From NCBI GenBank assembly GCA_002427505.1, contig DIRJ01000043.1, positions 1 through 9,674 of the forward strand: 9,674 bases of DNA, in the 5' to 3' direction. The translations under genes and the position numbers were made by a program. The notes below the pieces were generated by a model. It was not told where the DNA came from. It made no database searches and worked only from the letters and a program-made list of their open reading frames with translations. This document shows, in pieces, positions 1 through 6,489 of this stretch. The first letter of the stretch is position 1; each line of letters opens with the position of its first letter. The stretch is from Mageeibacillus sp. UBA5439 (GTDB lineage: Bacteria; Bacillota; Clostridia; Saccharofermentanales; DTU023).

Positions 1-53
1 CTGGCACCAATCCATGCACTGCGTGGTAGAATACTGCTTAAGTTAGTTTATAT

Positions 54-60
54 GGGGGTG
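54..60 (+). promoter_or_regulatory. Ribosome binding site that decides the PatB-type start
   Basis: A G-rich run (GGGGGTG) lies 5 nt before the ATG at 66. It argues for that ATG rather than the in-frame GTG at 60, which would sit inside the site itself. No convincing -35/-10 pair is visible in the first 50 bases, so the promoter may lie outside the window. Confidence 0.6.
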
Positions 61-65
61 TGAAG

Positions 66-1259
66 ATGACTAAATTTGATTTTGACCAGGTGATTGACCG
101 CCGGGGCACGGCTTCTGCCAAGTGGGATACTTTGCCGCCGACCGGGGCGGGTGAGCCGGCCTATATAGCTTTAAGCACTGCGGATATGGATTTTGCTGTT
201 CCGCCTGTGATCAGTGATGCTTTGGAACAGGTTGTGGCCAGGCGGATTTACGGCTATACCACGGAGAGGGCGGACCCCCGCTTCCGCGACAGCCTGCGCT
301 GGTGGCTGCAGCGGCGTTTTGATCTGGATGTCGCTGCGGAAGAGATCGTGGTCGGCGCCGGCAGCATTGGCATGATGAACTCTATCGTCGAAGGTTTTTC
401 CAATGTGGCGGACGGCATCATTTTGCAGCGGCCCGTCTACGGGACCTTCACCAAGGCCTTTGAGGGCCAGTGCCATCGCAGGATAGCCAGTGCCCGGCTG
501 ATTCGCCATGATAATTTTGAATATTCCATGGATTTTACAGCCCTGGAAGCAGCCTGCGCCAATCCGCGAAACAAGATTTTTGTGCTCTGTTCGCCGCATA
601 ATCCGGTGGGCCGCGTCTGGCGCCAGGATGAGCTGGAACAAGTGCTGGACATCTGCCGACGCCATGGGGTTCTGATTATCGCCGATGAAATTCACTGCGA
701 CCTGATTCGTCCGGGTCAGAAACACATTCCCCTGCTCTCGCTGGCCCGCCGGGACGACCTGGTCATCCAGATAGGGTCGATCAGCAAAAGCTTTAACTGC
801 GCCGGTATCAACAGCGCCTGTGCTCTTATCTTTAATCCCAGACTGCGTGAACAGGTCAAGGCAGTCCTGCCGTCGACGCTGATTTCACCCTTTGCCCTGG
901 CAGCACAGATAGCTGCTTACTCGGAAGCAGGTGCCGAATGGCTGGACCAGCTTAATGCCTACTTTGATGAAACGATCAGGCAGGTCCGGGCCTTGTTTGC
1001 CGAGAAAATGCCGGAAGTTCAGATTACGGATCCGGAGGGAACCTACCTACTGTGGTTTGATTTCAATCCGACCGGCCTGTCCGATGCTGAGATTCATCAT
1101 CTGGTGCACGATGTCGCCCGGGTCAGATTGACGGATGGCCTGATGCACGATCCCGACGGCGGCTCCGGTTTTCAGCGCATGACCACTTCTTCGCCCCGGT
1201 CCGTAGTTCTGGAAGCCTGCGAAAGAATCATTACGGCCTTTAAGGAATATTCCGGATAA
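66..1259 (+). CDS. patB: PatB/MalY-type PLP-dependent C-S lyase (fold type I aminotransferase family)
   Basis: A 397-residue cytosolic protein of the class I/II aminotransferase fold. By family it most likely cleaves the C-S bond of cystathionine or cysteine conjugates, giving homocysteine or a thiol plus pyruvate and ammonia. Visible landmarks are the HNPVGR motif with Asn179, the ADEIHCDL motif with Asp207 (partner of the PLP pyridine nitrogen), the SISKSFN motif with Lys241 as Schiff-base lysine, and Arg371 in GFQRMTTSSPR as the likely carboxylate-binding arginine. ADEIHCDL and the SKxFN context are typical of the PatB/MalY branch rather than of aspartate aminotransferases. Length is normal for the family. 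It ends 112 nt before the next gene, and the promoter at 1286-1315 shows that the downstream operon has its own start, so joint regulation with that operon is not indicated. An ordinary aminotransferase or a MalY-like regulatory role cannot be excluded from sequence alone. Confidence 0.88.
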   Translation: MTKFDFDQVIDRRGTASAKWDTLPPTGAGEPAYIALSTADMDFAVPPVISDALEQVVARRIYGYTTERADPRFRDSLRWWLQRRFDLDVAAEEIVVGAGSIGMMNSIVEGFSNVADGIILQRPVYGTFTKAFEGQCHRRIASARLIRHDNFEYSMDFTALEAACANPRNKIFVLCSPHNPVGRVWRQDELEQVLDICRRHGVLIIADEIHCDLIRPGQKHIPLLSLARRDDLVIQIGSISKSFNCAGINSACALIFNPRLREQVKAVLPSTLISPFALAAQIAAYSEAGAEWLDQLNAYFDETIRQVRALFAEKMPEVQITDPEGTYLLWFDFNPTGLSDAEIHHLVHDVARVRLTDGLMHDPDGGSGFQRMTTSSPRSVVLEACERIITAFKEYSG

Positions 1260-1285
1260 GCTGGCAGAACTGCCGGTCAGACTTC

Positions 1286-1315
1286 TTGACAGTGTTATAA
1301 CTGTACTAGTATACT
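1286..1315 (+). promoter_or_regulatory. Sigma-A-type promoter of the GntR/ABC operon
   Basis: A perfect -35 box TTGACA (1286-1291) and a near-consensus -10 box TATACT (1310-1315) are separated by 18 nt. The predicted start of transcription is about 1322. This is the strongest promoter seen in the window. It directs transcription toward the regulator and ABC genes that begin at 1372. Confidence 0.8.
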
Positions 1316-1317
1316 TA
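1298..1317. promoter_or_regulatory. Likely operator of the GntR/YtrA-type regulator
   Basis: A dyad is centred at 1307/1308. The core TACTAGTA (1304-1311) is a perfect palindrome, and the 10-bp half-sites match at 8 of 10 positions. It covers the promoter spacer and most of the -10 box, so a bound dimer would block RNA polymerase. GntR-family proteins of the YtrA type commonly repress their own operon from such a site; that this protein binds here is an inference. Confidence 0.6.
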
Positions 1318-1319
1318 GC

Positions 1320-1355
1320 ACAGAAACAGCTAGAACTGTTTCTGTACTTTTTTTT
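1320..1355 (+). terminator. Terminator-like hairpin with T8 tract in the operon 5' leader
   Basis: A perfect 10-bp stem (ACAGAAACAG, 1320-1329, with CTGTTTCTGT, 1336-1345) has a 6-nt loop and is followed by AC and eight T residues (1348-1355). It has the form of a Rho-independent terminator, although the stem is only moderately GC-rich. It can end transcripts coming from the upstream PatB-type gene. It also lies inside the leader of the next operon, starting almost at the predicted +1, and the Shine-Dalgarno site follows directly after the T tract. The only other hairpin downstream of the PatB-type gene (1261-1276) is short and has no T run. Confidence 0.65.
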
Positions 1356-1357
1356 GC

Positions 1358-1366
1358 AGGAAGGAG
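1358..1366 (+). promoter_or_regulatory. Strong Shine-Dalgarno site that decides the regulator start
   Basis: AGGAAGGAG lies 5 nt before the ATG at 1372. An in-frame TTG at 1354 lies upstream of this site, inside the T tract of the hairpin, and is not a credible start. Confidence 0.8.
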
Positions 1367-1371
1367 TGTTT

Positions 1372-1743
1372 ATGTTTTCGGTTGACGCACGCAGCAAGCA
1401 ACCCATCTACCGGCAGATTATGGATCAGATCGTCCTGCTGGTTTCTACGGGCGTGCTGGATTCAGGTGAACAGCTCCCCTCCATTCGTGATCTGGCTACG
1501 TCTCTGGGAATCAATCCCAACACTGTCGCCCGTGCATATGCGGAGTTGGAACAAAGGGGGGTTATCAATACCATTCCCAAGAAGGGGGCCTTTGTTGCCG
1601 ATATTTCCCTGACTAAAGAGATTAAAGCTGAGGCCAAAACTCAGCTGGCTGACTTTTTTGCTACTTATCGTAAATTAGGTTTATCCGCGGCAGAGATCCG
1701 CTCACTGGCAGAGGAGGTATTTTCAGATGCTGAAAATCAATAA
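1372..1743 (+). CDS. GntR-family transcriptional regulator, YtrA subfamily
   Basis: A 123-residue DNA-binding protein. Residues about 10-75 form the GntR winged helix: QPIYRQIMDQI at the start, then GEQLPSIRDLA, the recognition-helix region GINPNTVARAYAELEQRG, and a wing ending in KKGAFVAD. Only about 45 residues follow, too short for a FadR or HutC ligand domain. This size is characteristic of the YtrA subfamily, whose small C-terminal part serves for dimerisation. Such regulators are usually encoded first in an operon with an ABC transporter and repress it, often until cell-envelope stress occurs. That layout is seen here: the gene overlaps the ATPase gene by 17 nt and is preceded by a promoter with a dyad operator. 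The inducing signal cannot be read from the sequence. Confidence 0.92.
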   Translation: MFSVDARSKQPIYRQIMDQIVLLVSTGVLDSGEQLPSIRDLATSLGINPNTVARAYAELEQRGVINTIPKKGAFVADISLTKEIKAEAKTQLADFFATYRKLGLSAAEIRSLAEEVFSDAENQ

Positions 1744-2593
1744 TTTAAGTAAAGCTTTCGCTGATTACCCGGTATTATCTGCACTGAACTGGGAAGTGCC
1801 CGACGGCAAGGTGTTCGGTCTGATCGGCAGCAACGGGGCGGGCAAGTCCACCTTAATGCGCTGTATCAGCCAGGTCTACGACTATGACGGTGACATCAGC
1901 CTGGACGGGGCTCCCATAGCAGACCGGAAAGAAAAGCTCTTCTTTGTCTCGGATGAACCCTTCTATTTCAACCGCTTCAATACAAGTGAGATGAGGGATT
2001 ACTACCGGATTTTTTATCCGGATTTTGATCAGGAGTATTACCGGCACCTGCTGGAACTGTTTCACTTTGATGAAAAAAAGCCCCTGCACTTGTTGTCGCG
2101 TGGTTTAAAGCGGCAAAGCATCATCATTCTGGCCCTGAGCTGCAAGCCGCGTCTGATCCTGATGGATGAATCCTTTGACGGCCTTGACCCCATGGTACGG
2201 CTGACCTTGAAACGCGAGCTGATCAAGTTGGTTGATGCCGGGGAAACCAGTGTCATCATCTCTTCACATAATATCCGTGAGCTGGAAGATATCTGCGACG
2301 AAATGGCCCTGCTGGAGAAGAAGCAGATTGCTTTCACCCAGTCGCTGGAAGACCTGCGGCAAAACTATCACAAGGTCCAGCTGGGCTACAGTCAGGCCCC
2401 GGCAGCAGAAGTTTTTGAAAAAATGCCGGTCCTCAGCTATGAGATCAATAACAAGGTGGTGACGGTGGTTTATCACGGTGATGCCGCCAGACAAGAGATT
2501 GAGGCAACAGAGCCGATTCTGTTTAACCCCTTACCCTTGTCCATGGAAGAAATATTCGTAGTCGAGATGGAGGTAAGCCAAAATGAAAAGTAA
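1727..2593 (+). CDS. ABC transporter ATP-binding protein, YtrB-like
   Basis: A 288-residue nucleotide-binding subunit of an ABC-2-type transporter, acting on the cytoplasmic face of the membrane with the permease encoded next. Walker A is GSNGAGKST (34-42), the signature is LSRGLKRQ (123-130), Walker B is LILMDE (143-148) with Glu148 as catalytic base, the D-loop is GLD (152-154), and His181 is the switch histidine in SSHNIRELED. The signature departs from LSGGQ in the way typical of this branch (SKGMKxQ-like). The region where the Q-loop glutamine is expected reads FFVSDEPFYF (72-81), with no glutamine. The stretch YRIFYPDFDQEYY (93-105) is also characteristic of YtrB-like ATPases. The start has GAGGAGG (1711-1717) 9 nt upstream, inside the regulator gene, indicating translational coupling. 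It overlaps the permease gene by 11 nt. The substrate is unknown. Confidence 0.92.
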   Translation: MLKINNLSKAFADYPVLSALNWEVPDGKVFGLIGSNGAGKSTLMRCISQVYDYDGDISLDGAPIADRKEKLFFVSDEPFYFNRFNTSEMRDYYRIFYPDFDQEYYRHLLELFHFDEKKPLHLLSRGLKRQSIIILALSCKPRLILMDESFDGLDPMVRLTLKRELIKLVDAGETSVIISSHNIRELEDICDEMALLEKKQIAFTQSLEDLRQNYHKVQLGYSQAPAAEVFEKMPVLSYEINNKVVTVVYHGDAARQEIEATEPILFNPLPLSMEEIFVVEMEVSQNEK

Positions 2594-4073
2594 AGGATAT
2601 TTACAGCATCTCCTCAAGCAGTATCGCGCCATAGTAATTCTCTATTTCGCAATCAGCATCATCGTCTATCCGGTTTCTTTGTTGCTGCAGTCGCTGTCGC
2701 GGGAAGACTGGTGGGGTTTTGATTACTCTCCGATTTCTCTGGCTGTCATGATGGTAGTTTTAGGCGCAGTCACACCCTTCATCGTCTTCAGTTTCATCTA
2801 TGATAAGACCAAAATGGACACCTACTTTGCCCTGCCTCTGGCACGGGAAAGACTCTTCCTGATTCACTTCTTTTTCAGCTGGCTGATTCAGATCATACCT
2901 GCCCTAGTCAGCAACTGCCTGGCTTTCCTGATCACCAACTCGATTACGCCGGCCGAAATGCTGAAGTATGCGGGGCCTTACAGTTTTTCAAAATTCCTGG
3001 TCTGGTCCGGCATCCTGGTCCTGGGATCCCTGATCCTGCAGCTTCCCTCCATGCTGGCCATACTTTGCACTACAAACCTCTTTAACGGTTTTGTCTATGC
3101 CCTGGTCCTCCACCTTGTCCCCATCACTATACAGGGCGTCTGGACTTCATCCGCCACAGATTATTTCGGCTATACTCCCAGTCAGAGTTTTGGCGACTTT
3201 AGTCTGACCAATCTGGAATTTCATAGTATCTATGTCATGAGTTCATCGCAGGATACAGCTGGTAAATATTTGCCGGCACTTGCGGTCTGGTTTTTAATTG
3301 CCCTGGCCCTGCTGGCCCTTTCTAGCCGGCTCTTCAAGGGGCACAAGGTGGAGCGAACCAATACCGCCTATATGGTCAGGGGCTTCTACCCGGCAGTTAT
3401 CGCCATTTACGGGACTTTGCTCATGCTGCTTATGCTGAACAACAGTTTCAATGAAATTTTCCTGTATTCAGAGAGGCCCTTCTTTTTGAACAATGTTTTT
3501 ATATCCATTTTCCTCTTCGGCTTTGTTGTTTTGTTTATCGTGGAAATTATCCGCTACCACGGCCTGCCGAAAATCGGACGCACCATCCTGTTTTATCTGG
3601 CTATTTTCGCTGTCGCTCTGGGACTCAGCTTTTTCCTGAACACTACTGTGCAAAACAGACTGATGAAAGCCATGCCACCCCGCGACAAGGTCGCAAAAAT
3701 CGAGCTGACGTCGGCAGATTATCAATACAATGATGAACACAGACAGAAAGAAATTTTCGTTTATCCCTTTGGCTATGTAACCAATTACTCACAGGTCACA
3801 GTTGAGGCTGAGGAAGATATTGACAAGGTCATGCATATTCACCGGGAAATGGTGGATAACTGGCTCCGCCTGGATCTCTCCGCCAGGACACACGAATCCA
3901 TGGCGTCCTACAATAACCCCCAGCTGAGACTGGTCTATCTGGACAGCTCCGGCCACCGGCTCCTTACCCGCAGCTACTCTGTCTTCAGCCTGAGACATCG
4001 GCAGGATTTGGAAGCAGTCAGTGGGATTGACCTGATTAATCCGGGGGAAGGAGACCCGGAAAGCGACTGGTAG
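2583..4073 (+). CDS. ABC-2-type permease with a C-terminal soluble domain
   Basis: A 496-residue integral membrane protein and presumed partner of the preceding ATPase. Hydrophobic segments suggest about eight to nine membrane helices, near residues 15-36, 52-73, 90-118, 138-155, 160-186, 229-247, 270-286, 303-322 and 333-352. Residues about 360-496 are hydrophilic and probably form a separate globular domain; its side of the membrane depends on whether the helix number is odd or even, which I cannot settle by eye. The cytosolic-loop motif TYFALPLARERLF (80-92) resembles the SLPxxRxxLF motif of Clostridia and Bacillus ABC-2 permeases of the YtrC/YtrD type. GGAGGT (2569-2574) precedes the ATG, and the start overlaps the ATPase end. 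The C-terminus is acidic (GEGDPESDW). No terminator is visible in the 26 nt before the convergent gene. Substrate and direction of transport are not known. Confidence 0.85.
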   Translation: MKSKGYLQHLLKQYRAIVILYFAISIIVYPVSLLLQSLSREDWWGFDYSPISLAVMMVVLGAVTPFIVFSFIYDKTKMDTYFALPLARERLFLIHFFFSWLIQIIPALVSNCLAFLITNSITPAEMLKYAGPYSFSKFLVWSGILVLGSLILQLPSMLAILCTTNLFNGFVYALVLHLVPITIQGVWTSSATDYFGYTPSQSFGDFSLTNLEFHSIYVMSSSQDTAGKYLPALAVWFLIALALLALSSRLFKGHKVERTNTAYMVRGFYPAVIAIYGTLLMLLMLNNSFNEIFLYSERPFFLNNVFISIFLFGFVVLFIVEIIRYHGLPKIGRTILFYLAIFAVALGLSFFLNTTVQNRLMKAMPPRDKVAKIELTSADYQYNDEHRQKEIFVYPFGYVTNYSQVTVEAEEDIDKVMHIHREMVDNWLRLDLSARTHESMASYNNPQLRLVYLDSSGHRLLTRSYSVFSLRHRQDLEAVSGIDLINPGEGDPESDW

Positions 4074-4099
4074 CGGGGACCTGATGGGAAATCACTGGA

Positions 4100-5296
4100 T
4101 TAAGGGAAACTGGTTTCCAGGAGCCAGTCGACAATATTGATCTGCTCTATGCCTTGATCGTTATAACTGCCCTCGTCCATGGTCAGCAATATTTTCCTGT
4201 AATTATCTTTGATCTGAAAAAAGGGGGCGACTTCTCTTTGGTATGTCTTTTTATCGACCACTGAGTAGGCAACTTGAAAGTAGTCTCTGACACCTTCTTT
4301 TTGGGCCACAAAGTCAATTTCAAGATCACCCGCATCAGCGACATATACTTGGTAGCCTCTGCGGATCAGTTCCAAATAGACTATGCCTTCCAGGCGATGT
4401 CCAAAGTCAGGCCTTTTTCTGCCCAGAAGCGCTCTGCGCAAAGATTGATCAACAGGATAATACTTCGCATTGGTGGATAAATATTTTTTTCCAAAAACAT
4501 CGAAACGGTCACAACGATAAAACAGATAGGCCTCACTAAAGGCTTTAAGATACTCTGAAATCGTCGGGCTTGTTGTTTTCTGCCCGGATGATGTCAGGCT
4601 GTCTGCTATTTTTTTAACAGATATCCGGCTGCCGGAAGTATCTGTGAGAAATCGGGCAAGTTGTTCGACCAGTGCTGCATCAGACTGTTTTTTTCTGCTC
4701 AGTATGTCTTTCACAAAGACGGTATTAACGATTCCATCAATGTAGCTTTTATGTGTACGGTCGTCATCAATCTGTATGGCATAAGGAAAGCCGCCTCGAT
4801 CCAGATATTCCTGAAAGACTGTAGCCAGAGCTGGTTGCGGCACTCTTGAAGAATACTCCGCGAAGGATAGGGGCAGCACTTTAATTTCAACATAGCGACC
4901 TGAAAGCAGAGTGGCGAGTTCACCTGACAGCATGTAGGCGTTGGATCCTGTGATATACAAGTCAAGATTGTCTTTAAGAAATAAACTGTTGAGCGCTTTC
5001 TCAAATTGATCAACCATTTGGATCTCATCAAGAAAGACATAGTTCATTTTTCCGGCTACTAATTTATCCGAAATTTGCTTGTGCAGAGCTTGATAGTCCT
5101 GGAGATAGGCATTATCCAGATCTTCAAAATTATATACCTGCACCTGGTCCGAAGATATTCCTTGCCTTATCAGTTCCTCAACAAAAGCTTGCAGAATAGT
5201 TGATTTGCCACATCTTCTGACTCCAGTCAGGACTTTAATGAAGTCTTTATCCTTCATTGCCAATAGAGTATTTATATATTGTGGCCGCTTGATCAT
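4100..5296 (-). CDS. AAA+ ATPase of the DUF4143 family
   Basis: A 398-residue protein with an N-terminal AAA_14-type ATPase and a C-terminal DUF4143 region. Walker A is GVRRCGKST (25-33), Walker B is YVFLDE (86-91) and the sensor-1 region is YITGSNA (114-120). SGRYVEIKVLPLSFAEY (about 132-148) is the usual family link. The end carries a nuclease-fold-like stretch, LEIDFV followed by YFQVAYS (about 325-344). The function of the family is poorly known; proposals include roles in mobile or defence contexts, and nothing here settles it. The ATG at 5296 is chosen because AGAGGGAG lies 8 nt upstream, whereas the in-frame GTG at 5305 would have no spacing. It stands alone, convergent with the ABC operon, and is visibly richer in A and T than its neighbours, suggesting acquisition by transfer. 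Confidence 0.9.
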   Translation of the reverse strand: MIKRPQYINTLLAMKDKDFIKVLTGVRRCGKSTILQAFVEELIRQGISSDQVQVYNFEDLDNAYLQDYQALHKQISDKLVAGKMNYVFLDEIQMVDQFEKALNSLFLKDNLDLYITGSNAYMLSGELATLLSGRYVEIKVLPLSFAEYSSRVPQPALATVFQEYLDRGGFPYAIQIDDDRTHKSYIDGIVNTVFVKDILSRKKQSDAALVEQLARFLTDTSGSRISVKKIADSLTSSGQKTTSPTISEYLKAFSEAYLFYRCDRFDVFGKKYLSTNAKYYPVDQSLRRALLGRKRPDFGHRLEGIVYLELIRRGYQVYVADAGDLEIDFVAQKEGVRDYFQVAYSVVDKKTYQREVAPFFQIKDNYRKILLTMDEGSYNDQGIEQINIVDWLLETSFP

Positions 5297-5304
5297 CTCG
5301 ATCA

Positions 5305-5312
5305 CTCCCTCT
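5305..5312 (-). promoter_or_regulatory. Ribosome binding site that decides the DUF4143 start
   Basis: Read on the minus strand, AGAGGGAG ends 8 nt before the ATG at 5296. The alternative GTG start (5305-5303) overlaps the last base of this site and is therefore unlikely. Confidence 0.7.
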
Positions 5313-5330
5313 GTAGTACTGAGAATGCAG

Positions 5331-5358
5331 TATTATTTAAAATATATTTTAAATAATA
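5331..5358. repeat. Perfect 28-bp AT-only palindrome
   Basis: Every one of the 14 base pairs around the centre at 5344/5345 is complementary, and the element contains only A and T. It lies 35 nt upstream of the DUF4143 start and covers the predicted -10 box and transcription start of that gene. It could be an operator for a dimeric or tetrameric repressor, a site of DNA bending or cruciform extrusion, or a scar of insertion. No T tract beyond the palindrome and no GC in the stem argue against a normal terminator. Confidence 0.75.
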
Positions 5359-5381
5359 TCTCTATTTCGAGATAATTTCAA
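5353..5381 (-). promoter_or_regulatory. Likely promoter of the DUF4143 gene
   Basis: On the minus strand, TTGAAA (5381-5376) and TATTAT (5358-5353) are spaced by 17 nt, with a predicted start near 5346 and a leader of about 50 nt. The spacer region carries a second small dyad, TATCTC (5357-5362) with GAGATA (5369-5374). The surrounding DNA is so AT-rich that chance matches are likely, so confidence is moderate. A second possible pair further upstream is weaker. Confidence 0.5.
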
Positions 5382-5557
5382 ATTGATTTTAATAATCCCG
5401 CCATTTAATCACTTGTTTAAAGTTAATTTTACATTATCAGCGAATTGTATACTTTTTTAAAATCTATTTTATTTTCATAGTCTGCTCAAGCATGCCTAAA
5501 ACTACGACCTTAAGCTGATTGATTACAGCCCGGTCCATTGGCCGCCTCTTGAGGCCC
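5382..5557. other. AT-rich non-coding stretch between DUF4143 and SDR genes
   Basis: No open frame of useful length is present on either strand. Bases about 5382-5480 are strongly AT-rich, while 5500-5557 returns to the normal composition of the region. I see no convincing terminator for the dehydrogenase gene; the short inverted repeat near its stop (GGGCCTC/GAGGC on the minus strand) has too small a loop and no T run. Confidence 0.5.
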
Positions 5558-6325
5558 TTAACCCTTGAATCCACCGTCCACGCCCAGAACCTGACCGGTA
5601 ATGAAGGAGGCCTTGTCAGAAACCAGAAAGGCCACGGCTTCCGCTACTTCCCGGGGTTCTCCGACCCGGCACATGGGTGTCTCTTCACATAAGGCTGCAA
5701 TTTCCTCTGCTGTGAAATCCTTCAGCATATCCGTGTTGATGACTCCCGGCGCGACAGCGTTGACCCGGATTCCGGCCGGTGCGACTTCACAGGCCAGAGA
5801 CCGGGTAAGGCCGATCAGGCCTGATTTGCTCGCTGCATAGGCCGTCTCGCAGGAAGCTTCCGAGCAGCCTTCATAGGTACCCCAGACTGAGGCGACATTC
5901 AAAATGCTGCCGGAGCCGCGTCTGATCATTAAGGGCAGCACAGACCGGCACAGGCGATAGGCCGATGTCAGGTTGACGGATAGAATTCGTTCCCAGACTT
6001 CTTCCTCAGTTGTCGTCAAAAGTCCCCACTGGGCAATGCCGGCATTATTCACCAGGACATCAAGTTGGTTATTGCTGGCCAGAATAACTTCCGCAATCAT
6101 TTGTTTTACATCCTTCTGGGAAGTAATATCAGCGGGAAAAAGATCAGCGCTGCCTCCGGCAGCAATAATTCTCTCCTGCAAGGCCCGGGCTTCATTGTGG
6201 GAACGGAAGTAATTTATAAAAACGTGATAGCCCTCCCGGGCCAGCGTTTCCGAAATGGCGGCGCCAATACCCTTAGCACCGCCCGTTATTAATACATTTT
6301 TTTTATTTTCATTGATCTCAGTCAT
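5558..6325 (-). CDS. Short-chain dehydrogenase/reductase, FabG-like
   Basis: A 255-residue cytosolic NAD(P)-dependent oxidoreductase of the classical SDR family with all key elements. The dinucleotide-binding motif is TGGAKGIG (14-21), NNAG is at 93-96, and the catalytic residues are Asn118, Ser146 (NVASVWG), Tyr163 and Lys167 (YAASK). The C-terminal PGVINTDM and ITGQVLGVDGGF motifs are also intact. NYFRSHNEA after the second strand resembles NADPH-preferring FabG enzymes. By family it could reduce 3-oxoacyl-ACP. However, it is not in a fatty-acid cluster: its neighbours are a DUF4143 ATPase and a divergent flavin-fold protein, so another carbonyl substrate is equally possible. The ATG at 6325 has only a weak purine-rich site (AAAGAG) about 10 nt upstream. 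Confidence 0.92.
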   Translation of the reverse strand: MTEINENKKNVLITGGAKGIGAAISETLAREGYHVFINYFRSHNEARALQERIIAAGGSADLFPADITSQKDVKQMIAEVILASNNQLDVLVNNAGIAQWGLLTTTEEEVWERILSVNLTSAYRLCRSVLPLMIRRGSGSILNVASVWGTYEGCSEASCETAYAASKSGLIGLTRSLACEVAPAGIRVNAVAPGVINTDMLKDFTAEEIAALCEETPMCRVGEPREVAEAVAFLVSDKASFITGQVLGVDGGFKG

Positions 6326-6396
6326 CTGTAGCCACTCTTTCTATAAAAACATCAGCCCGGGACAGGCTGCTGCTTAATGCGATCGGATTTTTTATT

Positions 6397-6432
6397 CCCG
6401 TCTATTATAAGGTACAATTGCATATTAAGAGA
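6397..6432 (-). promoter_or_regulatory. Possible promoter of the SDR gene in the divergent gap
   Basis: On the minus strand there is a perfect -10 box TATAAT (6409-6404), giving a start near 6397 and a leader of about 70 nt. The matching -35 (TCTCTT, 6432-6427) is poor. The same bases on the plus strand contain TATTAT (6403-6408) and TACAAT (6413-6418), which could serve the divergent gene at 6490, again without a good -35. The 164-nt gap probably holds overlapping divergent promoters, but the exact boxes are uncertain. Confidence 0.35.
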
Positions 6433-6479
6433 AAGATTTTCAAGGCTGATGCTCGTCTATCCTGTATGGGCCGGCTGCC

Positions 6480-6486
6480 GGAGGTG
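6480..6486 (+). promoter_or_regulatory. Ribosome binding site that decides the PNPOx-like start
   Basis: GGAGGTG lies 3 nt (5 nt from its GGAGG core) before the ATG at 6490. Longer open-frame readings from the TTG at 6418 lack such a site and would add residues unlike the family. Confidence 0.7.
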
Positions 6487-6489
6487 TTT

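Noticed and set aside
1..63. Possible 3' end of an upstream gene in the first bases (open frames ending at 46 or 63)
   Set aside because: Two plus-strand frames are open for only 14-20 codons and neither tail is recognisable. It cannot be told apart from an intergenic leader without the sequence to the left.
1261..1276. Short hairpin CTGGCA/TGCCGG just after the PatB-type stop as a terminator
   Set aside because: The stem is about six pairs including a wobble, and no T run follows. The hairpin at 1320-1355 is a far better terminator candidate.
4105..4118. Palindrome GGAAAC/GTTTCC near the convergent gene ends as a bidirectional terminator
   Set aside because: The stem is short with a tiny loop, has no T tract on either strand, and lies inside the end of the DUF4143 coding sequence.
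5401..5480. Plus-strand or second minus-strand promoter in the AT-rich gap (for example GATAAT with TTTAAA)
   Set aside because: AT-rich DNA gives many chance matches, and there is no plus-strand gene downstream to be served.
4100..5557. Insertion sequence or toxin-antitoxin/defence island around the DUF4143 gene
   Set aside because: No transposase, terminal inverted repeats, target duplication, small partner gene or other defence gene could be seen next to it.
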